From Bacteroidota bacterium (GTDB lineage: Bacteria > Bacteroidota > Bacteroidia > Chitinophagales > Chitinophagaceae): a DNA stretch of 64,000 nucleotides. Location: contig JAFDZS010000006.1 of the NCBI GenBank assembly GCA_018266775.1, positions 144,953 to 208,952 on the forward strand. Reading direction: 5' to 3'. Both the position numbers and the translations under genes were made by a program. The notes beneath the pieces are model-generated. The model ran no database searches, had not been told where the DNA came from, and saw only the letters and a program-made list of their open reading frames with translations. Positions 7,541-17,877 of this stretch are shown in pieces. Numbering within the stretch: the first letter of the stretch is position 1; every line of letters starts with the position of its first letter.

Positions 7541-9359
7541 CCGACGCAACAGCCTGGTCCATGATACGCTCTGCATAAGGCCTGGAAAGGGTATTTAATT
7601 CTTCTATTTTTGCCTGGATCAAATTTTTATCTTCCATATCAATGGCCAATTGCAGCGATTGCATGGCGAGTGATGTTGCAGTTAACTCCTGCGGTGTTAA
7701 CAATGCAACATTTTTTTGAATAAATTTTTCGGTGGTTTGCAACAGTTGCTCCCCTTCTGTTCTTGCTTCCACCAATGCACGGTGTGCAATATCTGCTTCT
7801 GCATGCTGTACAGAATCCATCAACATTTTTTCAACCAGTTCATCAGTTAATTCATATTGCGGTTTTACCTGTATGGTTTGTTCAACACCACTGCGTAATT
7901 CTTTTGCAGTAACCACTAAAATTCCGTCTGCATTAATCAGAAAATTCACTTCAACTTTTGGCAAGCCTGCAGGCATAGCGGGAATGCCGGTTAAATTAAA
8001 TTCTGCAAGCTTACGGTTATCCTGCACCATATCTCTTTCTCCCTGGTAAACGGCAATCTTCATTCCGCTTTGCCCATCTTTGTACGTGGTGTATTGCCTC
8101 CCGGCCTTTGCAGGAATTTTAGTGTTACGGGGCAGTAATACATCCATCAATCCGCCCATTGTTTCCAGGCCAAGAGAAAGTGGTGTAATATCCAGCAGCA
8201 AAACATCTTTTGTGTTGCCCGCTAAAATATCTGCCTGTATTGCTGCACCTAATGCCACTACTTCGTCAGGATTCACTGTATCGTTCACCTGTTTTCCAAA
8301 ATAGTCGCTCACCATTTTTTTTACTAACGGTGTACGGGTACTGCCGCCCACCATTATGATTTCGTCAATCTCCTTTTTATCCAAATCAGAATCTTTCAAT
8401 GCATTTTTACAACAGGCAATGGTTTTTTCAATTACCGGTTGAATTAAATTCTCCAATGCAGTTTTGGAAAGGCTCAGTTCTGCACCTTTAAAAACTGTTG
8501 TATAATTTTCGTTGAAAGATAAATGTTTCTTCGCTTCCTCAGCAACCAACCTCAGTTGTTGCCTGGTTTCATTGATATCGCCAGGAAATTCATGAGCAGC
8601 GATCCAGTGATCCACTACTGTTTTATCCAGATCATCGCCGCCCAAATATGTATCACCATTTGTTGACAGCACATCAAATACACCATTATTGATCGTTAAT
8701 ATAGAAATATCGAATGTGCCACCACCCAAATCGTATACGGCAATTGTTTTTACTTCTGTCTTGTTGATGCCAAAGCCATAAGCCAAACTTGCTGCAGTTG
8801 GTTCATTAATGATCCGCAATACATCAAGGCCTGCAAGTTTTCCGGCATCCCTTGTTGCCTGGCGTTGTGCGTCATTAAAATAAGCGGGCACAGTAATAAC
8901 GGCTTTGCCCACTGTTGTTTTCAAAATATGTTCTGCCTGCTTCTTAAGTTCCTTCAGAATTAAAGAACTTAATTCCACCGCGGAATAAAATGTTTCATCT
9001 ACCTGCACTTTTACCAATCGCCCTTCATCATCAATGATTTTATACCCCAGCGAATGTGTATTGTCCGCAACATCTGCATAGGTTTTGCCCACTAATCTTT
9101 TTGCAGAAAAGATGGTGTGTGCAGGATCGCTTACGAGATAAGATTTAGCTTCATCACCTACAATTATTCCACCTGCTGAATCAAAATGAATGACAGAAGG
9201 CACAAGGGAACTGCTGTTGTGTTCCTTTAATGCTACCGGCATCTTACTTTCCGGGTGAATGATGGCCACCAGGCTGTTAGTGGTACCGAGGTCTATGCCC
9301 ACTATCATTTCATCCTGCTGCAAACTTCCTGTTGCTATATTGATAGCTATTTTAGCCAT
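7518..9359 (-). CDS. hscA: Hsp70-family chaperone HscA
   Basis: A 613-residue Hsp70. The nucleotide-binding domain begins IVGIDLGTTNSLVAI, with VITVPAYFNDAQRQATRDAG and NEPTAASLAYGFG further on and VGGSTRTPLV near 345. The substrate-binding domain follows from about 390 (DITPLSLGLETMGG). The length, about 25 residues shorter than DnaK, and the N-terminal MAKIAINI extension before the nucleotide-binding core fit HscA, the chaperone that helps transfer Fe-S clusters from the scaffold IscU. No iscU, hscB or fdx lies nearby. The start at 9359 is supported by the -7 box at 9378-9385; an open frame upstream of it is not used. The 3' end overlaps the convergent membrane-protein gene by 23 bp. Confidence 0.85.
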   Translation of the reverse strand: MAKIAINIATGSLQQDEMIVGIDLGTTNSLVAIIHPESKMPVALKEHNSSSLVPSVIHFDSAGGIIVGDEAKSYLVSDPAHTIFSAKRLVGKTYADVADNTHSLGYKIIDDEGRLVKVQVDETFYSAVELSSLILKELKKQAEHILKTTVGKAVITVPAYFNDAQRQATRDAGKLAGLDVLRIINEPTAASLAYGFGINKTEVKTIAVYDLGGGTFDISILTINNGVFDVLSTNGDTYLGGDDLDKTVVDHWIAAHEFPGDINETRQQLRLVAEEAKKHLSFNENYTTVFKGAELSLSKTALENLIQPVIEKTIACCKNALKDSDLDKKEIDEIIMVGGSTRTPLVKKMVSDYFGKQVNDTVNPDEVVALGAAIQADILAGNTKDVLLLDITPLSLGLETMGGLMDVLLPRNTKIPAKAGRQYTTYKDGQSGMKIAVYQGERDMVQDNRKLAEFNLTGIPAMPAGLPKVEVNFLINADGILVVTAKELRSGVEQTIQVKPQYELTDELVEKMLMDSVQHAEADIAHRALVEARTEGEQLLQTTEKFIQKNVALLTPQELTATSLAMQSLQLAIDMEDKNLIQAKIEELNTLSRPYAERIMDQAVASAMKGRAV

Positions 9360-9377
9360 GTATTGTTCAATTTTTTG

Positions 9378-9385
9378 CAAAGGTA
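9378..9385 (-). promoter_or_regulatory. -7 promoter element of hscA
   Basis: TACCTTTG on the minus strand. Transcription would begin near 9374, 15 nt before the ATG at 9359. The region where a -33 element would be expected falls inside the porU2 terminator hairpin. Confidence 0.55.
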
Positions 9386-9394
9386 AGGTAACAA

Positions 9395-9424
9395 ACAAAA
9401 AAGGCTGCCTGTTGAGGCAGCCTT
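9395..9424 (-). terminator. terminator of porU2
   Basis: The minus strand shows AAGGCTGCCT, loop CAAC, AGGCAGCCTT (9424-9401) followed by a T-tract, 20 bp after the porU2 stop codon. Confidence 0.85.
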
Positions 9425-9444
9425 CGTATAATTTTAAAATATGA

Positions 9445-12400
9445 TTACCTGATAAGCACCATTTTACCATATCCTTTGGTGAAGAACTGGTCGGTCTTAT
9501 CGCCATCAGCTTTGTATTTATCCAGCGATTTACCGTTCAGGTTGGTCAATACGCGGTACAGGTATACCCCGTTGGCCAGTTTCTGTCCATACATATCCGT
9601 TCCATCCCATTTAAACTCTGTAATGTTACGGCCTATGTGGATCGGCCCCAGTTCGTCTTTGGTAATCTCCCTTACCACTTTTCCGGTTACCGTCAGTATC
9701 TGGATACGCATATTCTGCGGTATTTCACTGCCCGTTAAGGTAAATACAAAAGCTGTTGAAGTGGTAAACGGATTGGGGTAATTCAGCAGGTTCGATATCA
9801 TCGCTTTGTTGATGACACTGAACATCACATGGTATTCCATTGCACCTGCTTCATTACCCACCACATCTTTGCCGGTTACGATCAGTTCATAATCCCCATC
9901 CTGCGGGAAGTAAGGCAGAAAATCGATACTGGCACTGTTTTCACCTGCTGCAAGATTGGCCGGTGTAAAACGCATCGTGTCGCCAAAATTATAATTGTGC
10001 AAACTGTTGTCAGGGAAACGTACCTGCACTTTCAGTAATGAAGTATCTGTCAGTGCAAGGTAACGGCTTTCATCTTTCAGCTTCACCAGTATATGCGGTT
10101 TGGCCGCCACTATATCGCGGTTCAGGATATGCACACCGTCAAAAGTTACATCAAGCAATGGATTATAATTATCCGGCCGTACATAAAAATCTTTGAACAG
10201 GATATTGTTGAAGTGTGCCTGCTCGGGTTGATCGTTATCCGGATTCACTTCCACAAAAAGGGTGTTGGTACCAGCGTAATTCTTTGTATCAATTTTATAA
10301 GATACCACCAGTGTATCGCCGGAGGCCAGTATTTTACCCTTTGGCAGTGTGATAGTATGCGGTATATTGTTATTATCCGTAATGGTGAATTTAAACTTCA
10401 TCGCACTGTCGAACGATGCAGGACTGATGTTTTTGAATGCCAGTTTAAAATCCACCAGTTCGCCCTGGTCGGAGGTATCTTTCATCTGGAATAAAATATT
10501 GGGAGCCACTGTTCCTTCCGGCACTGCAGTATAGTTCAACCGCCAGTAACCTAACTGGTATGGGGTGGCATTGGTACGGTCTTCGCTGTACATCTGCAGT
10601 TTTAAATAAGGATACTGAGTGGCATTGATAGCAGAGATATCAAAATCATGTTTACTGGAATCCAGCGAGTATAATGTTGTTTCCGCCCCGGCATTGTTAA
10701 TACCAATTAACTGGAAGTTCACTGAGTCAGTGCTGGGTGTCTCCAAACTCGAACCGCGGTAATGAAATTGGTTCCAGCTTTTGGCAGGGCCAAATACGGG
10801 CGAGGTGATTGTGCCGTTAATAAACTTAGATCCCAGCGATACAGTTTCTGAAATATAAGCATCTGGTGTGGCGCCCATATCCTGAACCGGAGTAAAGCCT
10901 GCATTATTTTTCTGGAAGAAAAATACAAACGGAATATTACGGTAAAAGCTGTCAATTTTATTCAGACCATTGGCTTGCATTTTTTGATACAAATTTGGCC
11001 CGGGGTCATTCTTCCAGTCATTCACAAATACCGTATTGGGTGTCCATCCAAGGTTATTGATGGCAACGAACATGCCATCGGGAATACTGTCGAAGAAATC
11101 ACGGGCAGCATTCCGTTGCTGTACGGTGGTATACAAAAATTCAAAGAACTTACGCACAGGCCCTTCGTGCGCCACATCGCAGGTGGGCAACTGGCTGCCA
11201 AAGCGGCCTGCAGTTGGTGTTACCTGGTAGTTCTTCCAGGGTTCCAGCGTTTTACTGTCGAACACATAGAACTGCAATGACCCATATTTACAACCATATT
11301 TTTCTATCGTTACGTTATCTAACTGCACATTGATCGGGTCTCCTGCATAATAAGGATAGATACCCGTGTTCAACGCAATATTCTTCACCGTCGTATTGAA
11401 ATCGAATGTACGGTTGGCATTGTAAGTGATATTCGTATAGGCATCCTTGAGATGCTGGTAGTAATGTGACTGATTGTAACCACCACCGGCTGGTGTAGAT
11501 TTGTACATGAATGAATAATTATTCCAGATCACATTATTGCTACCTGTTGGCACCATTGATGTACGCCAATAATACACGGTACTGTCAGTTAAGGTTAAGC
11601 CAGTCGGTTTAAATTCGACAATACCTCCTGTACCTGATGCACTGTAAGCCTTCTTGAATGGTGAGTTAAACAGTTCTGTGGTATCCAGTTCCATACTATA
11701 CTGCCGCAGGCCCACCAACGGATTGGCGGTACTGGCCGTAAACGTGATATTCTGCTGGTTCACGATTGAAAAATTATACGGGTATACCGGCCTCAGCTCA
11801 TCTTCATAAATATAAAATTGCTTTTGTGCAGTATTGTTGGATTCTGACAATTCATCTACTTTATTGTCCACATCCAGCGTAACTATAATTGTATTTAACC
11901 CTTTATCAGTAATAGGGTTTATAGGCACCACAAAATTTACCGAATCGATGTAGTGTATCGCCAATATCTTTTTATCGTACAACACCCGTACTGTATCGTT
12001 TGGCAATTTGCGTTTCACTGTAACACGAATGGAATCATTAATGGCTTTGCCGATATTGAGCATTTTTACCGCCAGGTTAAAATTATTATCAGCAACAGTA
12101 ATAATGGAAGGGCTCACCCTGATCAACTGCTCTTCCATAATATAGTCTGGCTTTAAATGCCAGTTAATATGCAACGCAGGATCGCCCTGCAAGGCTAATT
12201 CCTCCAGGTGTATGCGGGTATAATAATCGAGTGATTGCGGATCGCTGCCAATATTGGTAATCGTTTGTTTTAACTGGTCACCAACGGTACCTCCGTAATT
12301 ATGTTTACAAAATTCGTTGTAAAAATTAAGGTTATAATAATTCAAGAATGGTTCAATTCCAAAATGCGTATCGGCAAGAAACCCAATACTGCCCTTTTGT

Positions 12401-14508
12401 GCAGTGAATGTATATTTTTCAGACAGTGACATGTTACCATTCAAACGGGTAGGGTCGAAATTGAAAAAGTTACCGGCGCTGCAGCCACTCACATTGATAA
12501 AAGGATATTTACCCTGGTTCTGATAGATCTCCGGGTTACTCAGGTTAAATGCCAGTGTTGATGCAGAAGAGTGGCCAAAATAACCAATAAATGCAAGTCC
12601 CTGGTTAAATAATTCGTCTATGCGGGCACTGTTAGCTTCCTGTACGGTACCGGAACCGGATTTGGCAAAGCTTTCTACATTGGCGCCATACAGTGTATCT
12701 TCAGCTATTTGTTTGTATTGTTCCAGGTGCGACATAAAGCTGGCTGTTTCCAAACTATCTGCCCCTCCGGCAATATGAATAAAATTTTTCATCCAGCCTT
12801 TATCAGCAATAGTTTGGCTGGTAGATTTTTGTGCCTGTTCAAACTCTTTCATCTTATCCAGGTAATTACCCACTTCTGTTCCGTTAATGGCACCCAGGCG
12901 GCCAACAGGAACCAACGGTATCAGCTTGCCTGGTTCACTCATCAACAGTACATCAGATGCCGGCCAGCCGAAAGTGGGCACCAGGTCTAATTTATCAACG
13001 GCTGGATCAGCTTCATTAGCTTTGTATTCCTGGTAACTGACAGCTCTGCCTATCAGGAAAACAAATTTGGGTTTTACACTAAAAGTTTGAGTAGCAAATC
13101 GGATAAAATCCCTGATGGCTGATGGATGGTTTTTGATACCAAAACCAAACTGTTCAGTCAGTTCACCGATATCATAAATTTTTGCATTGTAACTGCCGCC
13201 TGCAACTGAATTACGGTATTGGCGATAGAGGTCTACATTGTTAACACCACTTCCGTTATTATATAAAGCGGGGTTACTGATAATGATATAATCGCCCTGG
13301 TTGGCAGTGTTGTTGTAATTCACAAAGGTTTTGCTGCTAAGTGCTGCAATGTTATAGTAGTTATCTGCCGCCTGGCTCACTAAATTAAACCGGCGGACAG
13401 GGTCAGTTGAGGCAGGTAATACAAATCTTACCTGTCCGGCAATACTGATATCTCCAAGATATCTTTTACCATTATTAATATCATACAGCGCTGGCTGAAC
13501 ACTGTTATTATTGAAATTGGTGATGACCAGGTAATTACCCGTTGCACTGGCCGCCAGTTCAAAATAAAAACGCTTTTCATTATTAAAATTGAATGTGGCG
13601 GGATAAGTTACAGAAAAGCAGGGCACCACAATTCTATCATTACTTGAATTAGATGAGTTTGCTGGTGCTACTGCTACGGATATAAACGAAGAACTGTTAA
13701 TTACAGAGAGCGGTAAATTGCGGATCGTATCCTTATGAAAAGAAAAATAAGGCATTGGGTTACTGGCAGGGGTAACCGTAGTATTGTTAATCTTTGCCAA
13801 CAGGTCGCGTGTGTATAATGCATTACCAAATGCATTTACCGTAAACGTTACACTATTTGCCGGCCCGGCAGCATATTTATTAGTACCATTAATAACATTG
13901 CTTAAAGCACAGCACTGGTTAATATCACTGCTCGTCCAGCCTTCACCCATATCAAAAGCTGATGAATACACGCTCTCTCCTAAAATGGCCGCATACCCTC
14001 TGTTAATCTGTTGCTTATAATGTGCCTCTACCCTGCGCATAAAATAAGCATCCGCAGGCAATACATTACCGGCTACCGGGTTAGCGGCTTGTACATAACG
14101 CAGGTTGTTACCCGCCGGGTTTACAGTTAAATAATAAGTGGCTGTATCGCTGAATAAACTGTATTTGTCATCTAATTGAAAAGTTGTATCCCGGTATAAT
14201 ATTTTATCCGGTTTACCATCATTCATTTCTCCCCAAAACTCAATATAGTCCGATGCGCCAAACACACCAGTAGCAACAGTAGTGAACAGCCTTACCTGTT
14301 TACCATTGCGCCAGAGCTGAAAGTTTTCTGCAGGTACATTACCCAGGCCAATACTGGACAGCGTTGGCTGCGTGATGCGGCAAAGGGTATCTTTTCCCAC
14401 CTGGAATTTATAGTAGGTTTTATTATAATCGATCCAGCTGTTATTCAGCTGTGCATATCCAGCAAAAGCAAGTGCTAAAACAACTACAGTAAGTAAAATC
14501 TTTTTCAT
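9445..14508 (-). CDS. porU2: PorU2-type C25 (gingipain-like) peptidase of the type IX secretion system
   Basis: A 1687-residue secreted protein. A signal peptide (about 1-19, MKKILLTVVVLALAFAGYAQ) is followed by a beta-rich region, then a caspase-like C25 peptidase domain at about 405-740 with candidate catalytic His646 (GYFGHSSAS) and Cys676 (VSGCSAGN). Several Ig/CARDB-like modules come next, then a C-terminal FlgD/type-A-sorting-like domain starting YPNPF and containing LANGVYLYRV. PorU is the surface sortase that cuts the C-terminal signal off type IX cargo. The large PorU2 variant is encoded beside PorV2, as here (19 bp apart). Whether it acts as a sortase, or on which cargo, is unproven. 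No other por/gld genes occur in the window. Confidence 0.85.
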   Translation of the reverse strand: MKKILLTVVVLALAFAGYAQLNNSWIDYNKTYYKFQVGKDTLCRITQPTLSSIGLGNVPAENFQLWRNGKQVRLFTTVATGVFGASDYIEFWGEMNDGKPDKILYRDTTFQLDDKYSLFSDTATYYLTVNPAGNNLRYVQAANPVAGNVLPADAYFMRRVEAHYKQQINRGYAAILGESVYSSAFDMGEGWTSSDINQCCALSNVINGTNKYAAGPANSVTFTVNAFGNALYTRDLLAKINNTTVTPASNPMPYFSFHKDTIRNLPLSVINSSSFISVAVAPANSSNSSNDRIVVPCFSVTYPATFNFNNEKRFYFELAASATGNYLVITNFNNNSVQPALYDINNGKRYLGDISIAGQVRFVLPASTDPVRRFNLVSQAADNYYNIAALSSKTFVNYNNTANQGDYIIISNPALYNNGSGVNNVDLYRQYRNSVAGGSYNAKIYDIGELTEQFGFGIKNHPSAIRDFIRFATQTFSVKPKFVFLIGRAVSYQEYKANEADPAVDKLDLVPTFGWPASDVLLMSEPGKLIPLVPVGRLGAINGTEVGNYLDKMKEFEQAQKSTSQTIADKGWMKNFIHIAGGADSLETASFMSHLEQYKQIAEDTLYGANVESFAKSGSGTVQEANSARIDELFNQGLAFIGYFGHSSASTLAFNLSNPEIYQNQGKYPFINVSGCSAGNFFNFDPTRLNGNMSLSEKYTFTAQKGSIGFLADTHFGIEPFLNYYNLNFYNEFCKHNYGGTVGDQLKQTITNIGSDPQSLDYYTRIHLEELALQGDPALHINWHLKPDYIMEEQLIRVSPSIITVADNNFNLAVKMLNIGKAINDSIRVTVKRKLPNDTVRVLYDKKILAIHYIDSVNFVVPINPITDKGLNTIIVTLDVDNKVDELSESNNTAQKQFYIYEDELRPVYPYNFSIVNQQNITFTASTANPLVGLRQYSMELDTTELFNSPFKKAYSASGTGGIVEFKPTGLTLTDSTVYYWRTSMVPTGSNNVIWNNYSFMYKSTPAGGGYNQSHYYQHLKDAYTNITYNANRTFDFNTTVKNIALNTGIYPYYAGDPINVQLDNVTIEKYGCKYGSLQFYVFDSKTLEPWKNYQVTPTAGRFGSQLPTCDVAHEGPVRKFFEFLYTTVQQRNAARDFFDSIPDGMFVAINNLGWTPNTVFVNDWKNDPGPNLYQKMQANGLNKIDSFYRNIPFVFFFQKNNAGFTPVQDMGATPDAYISETVSLGSKFINGTITSPVFGPAKSWNQFHYRGSSLETPSTDSVNFQLIGINNAGAETTLYSLDSSKHDFDISAINATQYPYLKLQMYSEDRTNATPYQLGYWRLNYTAVPEGTVAPNILFQMKDTSDQGELVDFKLAFKNISPASFDSAMKFKFTITDNNNIPHTITLPKGKILASGDTLVVSYKIDTKNYAGTNTLFVEVNPDNDQPEQAHFNNILFKDFYVRPDNYNPLLDVTFDGVHILNRDIVAAKPHILVKLKDESRYLALTDTSLLKVQVRFPDNSLHNYNFGDTMRFTPANLAAGENSASIDFLPYFPQDGDYELIVTGKDVVGNEAGAMEYHVMFSVINKAMISNLLNYPNPFTTSTAFVFTLTGSEIPQNMRIQILTVTGKVVREITKDELGPIHIGRNITEFKWDGTDMYGQKLANGVYLYRVLTNLNGKSLDKYKADGDKTDQFFTKGYGKMVLIR

Positions 14509-14527
14509 AATAGATTGTTGTTAATCA

Positions 14528-15634
14528 TTACTCATTTTCTTTTTTTACAAGATTGATCCGTAAAGAAAAGATATGTGTGTATAAGGGATTGGATTGATTG
14601 GCGAGGTTGGTAAAAGCGTAGTCGAGCGTAACATTTTTTACTTTAAAACCGGCCCCTATACTGGGTTGATAGATCCAAACTTTTTTCTGGTTCAGTATAT
14701 CGCCGTCTGCAAGTGCTTTTTGAAAATTGGTGATGCCGCCCCTTACAAAAAAGGCATCTTTAATGCCCAGTTCAAGGCCTAAGTGAGGATCCACACTTAC
14801 CGGGTTAGAACTAAAGACAGTGTTACGTTTACCGTCAAACGTTACATCAGCATTTGCTTCTGCCATAATATTGATGGAATTACTGATCCTGAAATTATAG
14901 CCGCCTCCAATGGCAATGCGTGGAGCAGTCAATTCGGTTGACTTAACCGGAATTTCATTGTTGGTAAGGTAGAGTACTTCTTTTTCTTTATCGGTAAAAT
15001 GGAAACTCCATGCATTGAAAGTGGTGGTAAGGTCTTTAACCACTACTCCAAAATGCCCCCTTTTGCCATGTATCTGCAGTCCGGCATCCAGTCCAAAACC
15101 CCATGCGGTGGCAAATGTTCCTATTTTACGGTAAATCACTTTTGCATTGGCACCAAAGCTGATCCCTGTATTTTCAGTAGTTTTAATATTTTGTGCAAAT
15201 GACAATAAAAATGCCCAGTCGGCAGAAGAAAATGTTTTGATATTGTTGTAATTGATGCTTCCATCCGGTTCCACCAGGTATAAAGTATTGGGGATATCGT
15301 CTACCGCAAAGCGTAATACGGATACTCCAATCGTTCTCTTATTTTCATTGACAGGAATGGCAAGGGAAGCATAATCATATTTGGCAATACCGGCAAAATA
15401 TTCGGCATGCATCAAATTAAGGTTGGGGTGGTCTTTTACGCCGGTTAATCCTGCCGGGTTCCAGTAGCCGGCAGTGGCATCATTTACCGAAGCTACCTGG
15501 GCACTACCCATCGCCAGTCCCCTGGCTCCGGCTCCGATATTTAAGAACTCATTAGAGTACTTTCTAAACTGGGCAAAACTTATCACCGGCAAAAAAGCCA
15601 GCGCAAGCAAGCCTGTTCTTATACCATTTCTCAT
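14528..15634 (-). CDS. porV2: PorV/PorQ family outer-membrane protein (PorV2)
   Basis: A 368-residue protein with a signal peptide (MRNGIRTGLLALAFLPVISFAQ) and a sequence typical of the PorV/PorQ branch of FadL-like 14-strand barrels. The N-terminal part FLNIGAGARGLAMGSAQVA...DATAGYWNPAGL is the family signature, and alternating beta-strands run to an aromatic-rich end. PorV shuttles type IX cargo from the translocon to the PorU sortase at the cell surface. The neighbouring porU2 gene starts 19 bp downstream, so the two form an operon. Transcription would start in the 284-bp divergent gap shared with tyrS, where no clear promoter was found. Confidence 0.87.
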   Translation of the reverse strand: MRNGIRTGLLALAFLPVISFAQFRKYSNEFLNIGAGARGLAMGSAQVASVNDATAGYWNPAGLTGVKDHPNLNLMHAEYFAGIAKYDYASLAIPVNENKRTIGVSVLRFAVDDIPNTLYLVEPDGSINYNNIKTFSSADWAFLLSFAQNIKTTENTGISFGANAKVIYRKIGTFATAWGFGLDAGLQIHGKRGHFGVVVKDLTTTFNAWSFHFTDKEKEVLYLTNNEIPVKSTELTAPRIAIGGGYNFRISNSINIMAEANADVTFDGKRNTVFSSNPVSVDPHLGLELGIKDAFFVRGGITNFQKALADGDILNQKKVWIYQPSIGAGFKVKNVTLDYAFTNLANQSNPLYTHIFSLRINLVKKENE

Positions 15635-15918
15635 AATATTGTTAGGGGTTATTCAAGGATTTAAAAGGATATTGAATACCTTAAAACGTAAAAATACTTG
15701 GTAAATTGTGCTAATATGGAATTAAAATTAACCATTATATGCCAATCTCATACAATATATTTTACACTGCTTTCCACCTACAGCAGTAAGACCTTCTTTT
15801 CAAAAAAAAGGATGCCTGCAGCCAGAAAATTATTCCACCTTTTCTTCTCTGGTAATATCAGTTTTTATACCCATTTTTGCGAAAAATTTCAGACTCATCA
15901 ACCAGATATCAATCATTT

Positions 15919-17199
15919 ATGCAGGACTTAATAGCAGAATTACAATGGAGGGGCATGATACAGGATATTATGCCAGGCACAACTGAGCAACTAAGAAAAG
16001 AAATGACCAGCGCCTATATTGGCTTTGACCCCACTGCCGACAGCCTGCATATTGGCAGCCTGGTACAAATTATCCTGTTGATTCACCTGCAAAAAGCCGG
16101 GCATAAACCTTTTGCTCTTGTAGGTGGCGCTACCGGCATGGTAGGTGACCCCAGTGGCAAAAGTGAAGAACGCAACCTGTTAAGTGAAGACATACTGAAC
16201 CATAATGTTGCGTGTGTAAAAGCGCAGTTGGAAAAGTTTCTTGATTTTGACTCCGCAAAGCCCAATGCTGCAGAAATGGTCAACAATTATGATTGGTTCA
16301 AGGGCATTTCATTTCTGCATTTTATCAGGGATGTAGGTAAACACATTACAGTGAATTATATGATGGCGAAAGACAGTGTAAAGAAAAGGCTGGAAGGTGA
16401 AAATGGTATGAGCTTTACTGAATTCACGTACCAGTTGGTGCAGGGCTATGATTTTTACTGGCTGTATAAAAACAAAAACTGCAAACTGCAAATGGGTGGT
16501 AGCGACCAGTGGGGCAATATTGTAACGGGCACAGAACTGATACGCAGGAAAGATGGCGGTGAAGCTTTTGCCTTTACTTCTCCCCTGATCAAAAAAGCCG
16601 ATGGTGGTAAATTTGGGAAAACAGAAAAAGGAAACATCTGGCTGGATGCGACCAAAACATCACCTTATGAGTTCTACCAGTTCTGGTTAAACGCAAGCGA
16701 TGCTGATGCAGAAGGATGGATAAAAATATTTACCTTTTTGGACCAGGCTGCGGTTACCCAATTGATAGCAGCACACCAGCAGGATGCAGGAAAACGTATA
16801 CTGCAAAAAACATTGGCCAAAGAGATTACTGTTTTTGTGCATGGAGAAGATGAATATAACAAAGCGGTTGAAACTACAGCTAAACTCTTTGCCAGTCAGC
16901 ATGCAGCTGCCGAAGATTTAAGTGAAGCTGATTTGAACAGCATGGATGGCATAGTAAAAGTTGATTTCAGTACTGCAAAAATCAATGACGGTATAGATGT
17001 GGTTTCGTTTCTTGCAGAAACCGGCATCTTCCCCAGTAAAGGCGAAGCCAGAAAGATGGTGCAGGGTGGCGGCGTAATGATCAACCGTAAAAAAGTGGAC
17101 GCCGTTGACAAAACCATTGACAACAGTTTACTGCTGCATCAAAAATATTTGTTGGTACAAAAAGGTAAGAAGAATTATTTCCTGGTACAGGCTGTTTAA
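15919..17199 (+). CDS. tyrS: tyrosyl-tRNA synthetase
   Basis: A 426-residue class I aminoacyl-tRNA synthetase that charges tRNA-Tyr. The HIGH-type motif is HIGS (44-47), with tyrosine-pocket residues in [14 protein letters not shown] and the [10 protein letters not shown] motif (191-200). The KMSKS-equivalent is KFGKT (231-235), the normal form for this TyrRS branch. A C-terminal S4 RNA-binding domain covers about 360-426 ([16 protein letters not shown]). The start is placed at [12 protein letters not shown] (15919); the frame is open to 15877 but the added residues do not resemble the family. The 3' end overlaps the convergent SGNH hydrolase by 4 bp, and no terminator is visible between them. 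Confidence 0.96.
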   Translation: MQDLIAELQWRGMIQDIMPGTTEQLRKEMTSAYIGFDPTADSLHIGSLVQIILLIHLQKAGHKPFALVGGATGMVGDPSGKSEERNLLSEDILNHNVACVKAQLEKFLDFDSAKPNAAEMVNNYDWFKGISFLHFIRDVGKHITVNYMMAKDSVKKRLEGENGMSFTEFTYQLVQGYDFYWLYKNKNCKLQMGGSDQWGNIVTGTELIRRKDGGEAFAFTSPLIKKADGGKFGKTEKGNIWLDATKTSPYEFYQFWLNASDADAEGWIKIFTFLDQAAVTQLIAAHQQDAGKRILQKTLAKEITVFVHGEDEYNKAVETTAKLFASQHAAAEDLSEADLNSMDGIVKVDFSTAKINDGIDVVSFLAETGIFPSKGEARKMVQGGGVMINRKKVDAVDKTIDNSLLLHQKYLLVQKGKKNYFLVQAV

Positions 17200-17864
17200 T
17201 CCGCCTTTACCAGCTTCCACATTTCATCGGCCACCAATTGGTTGCCTTTCGCATTAAGGTGTACTCCATCAGTAGTGAGTATGCCTTTTGTTTTATTATC
17301 CGGATTGTTGGCCGCATCATACTCATGAAATATTTTGCGCAGGTCGATCAAAGGCAGACTATTTTTTGAAGCTAAACGCCGAATCGCTTTACTGTATTCA
17401 TTTAAATCGCCATCCTGCGGATTGCTGTAATCTGTTTTTTCACCGATAGTGGCAGGTGTACATAAAACGATTTTGATATTCCGGTCTTTTAATTTTTTAA
17501 TAATGGCCTGGTAGAATTTTTCAAATTTGTCCAGGTCTGTTCCCGTGCCGGATGTGGCTTTATGCCAAACATCGTTTACGCCGATATAAATAAATACTTC
17601 ATCAGGATTTTTTGCCAGCACATCATCTTCCATCCGCAAATACAAATCATATACTTTGTTGCCGCCGATGCCAGCACCAATAAATTCATATTTATCTTTC
17701 ATGCCTTCCTGTGCACACATGCTGTCGATACGCAAAATGTAGCCGCCCGGGTTTGCACCTGCATACGTAATGGAATCGCCAAAGAAAATGATCCGTTGTT
17801 TTTTTTGTTTCGGCATAAACGCAAATAAGAAAAGTAATGCAATGAGCGGGAGTATTTTTTTCAT
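17196..17864 (-). CDS. secreted SGNH/GDSL hydrolase
   Basis: A 222-residue protein with a signal peptide or anchor ([16 protein letters not shown]) and a compact SGNH hydrolase fold. Block I is [12 protein letters not shown] with the nucleophile Ser, block II has the Gly in GAGIGGNKV, block III is YIGVNDVWH with the Asn, and block V is [10 protein letters not shown] with the catalytic Asp and His. Family members are esterases or deacetylases acting on carbohydrates and lipids. The gene is 13 bp downstream of the GH125 mannosidase gene on the same strand, suggesting that both act on one glycan, the SGNH enzyme removing acyl groups; this is inference. The start is set by the signal peptide. Confidence 0.88.
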   Translation of the reverse strand: MKKILPLIALLFLFAFMPKQKKQRIIFFGDSITYAGANPGGYILRIDSMCAQEGMKDKYEFIGAGIGGNKVYDLYLRMEDDVLAKNPDEVFIYIGVNDVWHKATSGTGTDLDKFEKFYQAIIKKLKDRNIKIVLCTPATIGEKTDYSNPQDGDLNEYSKAIRRLASKNSLPLIDLRKIFHEYDAANNPDNKTKGILTTDGVHLNAKGNQLVADEMWKLVKAD

Positions 17865-17877
17865 ATAAACAATTTTA

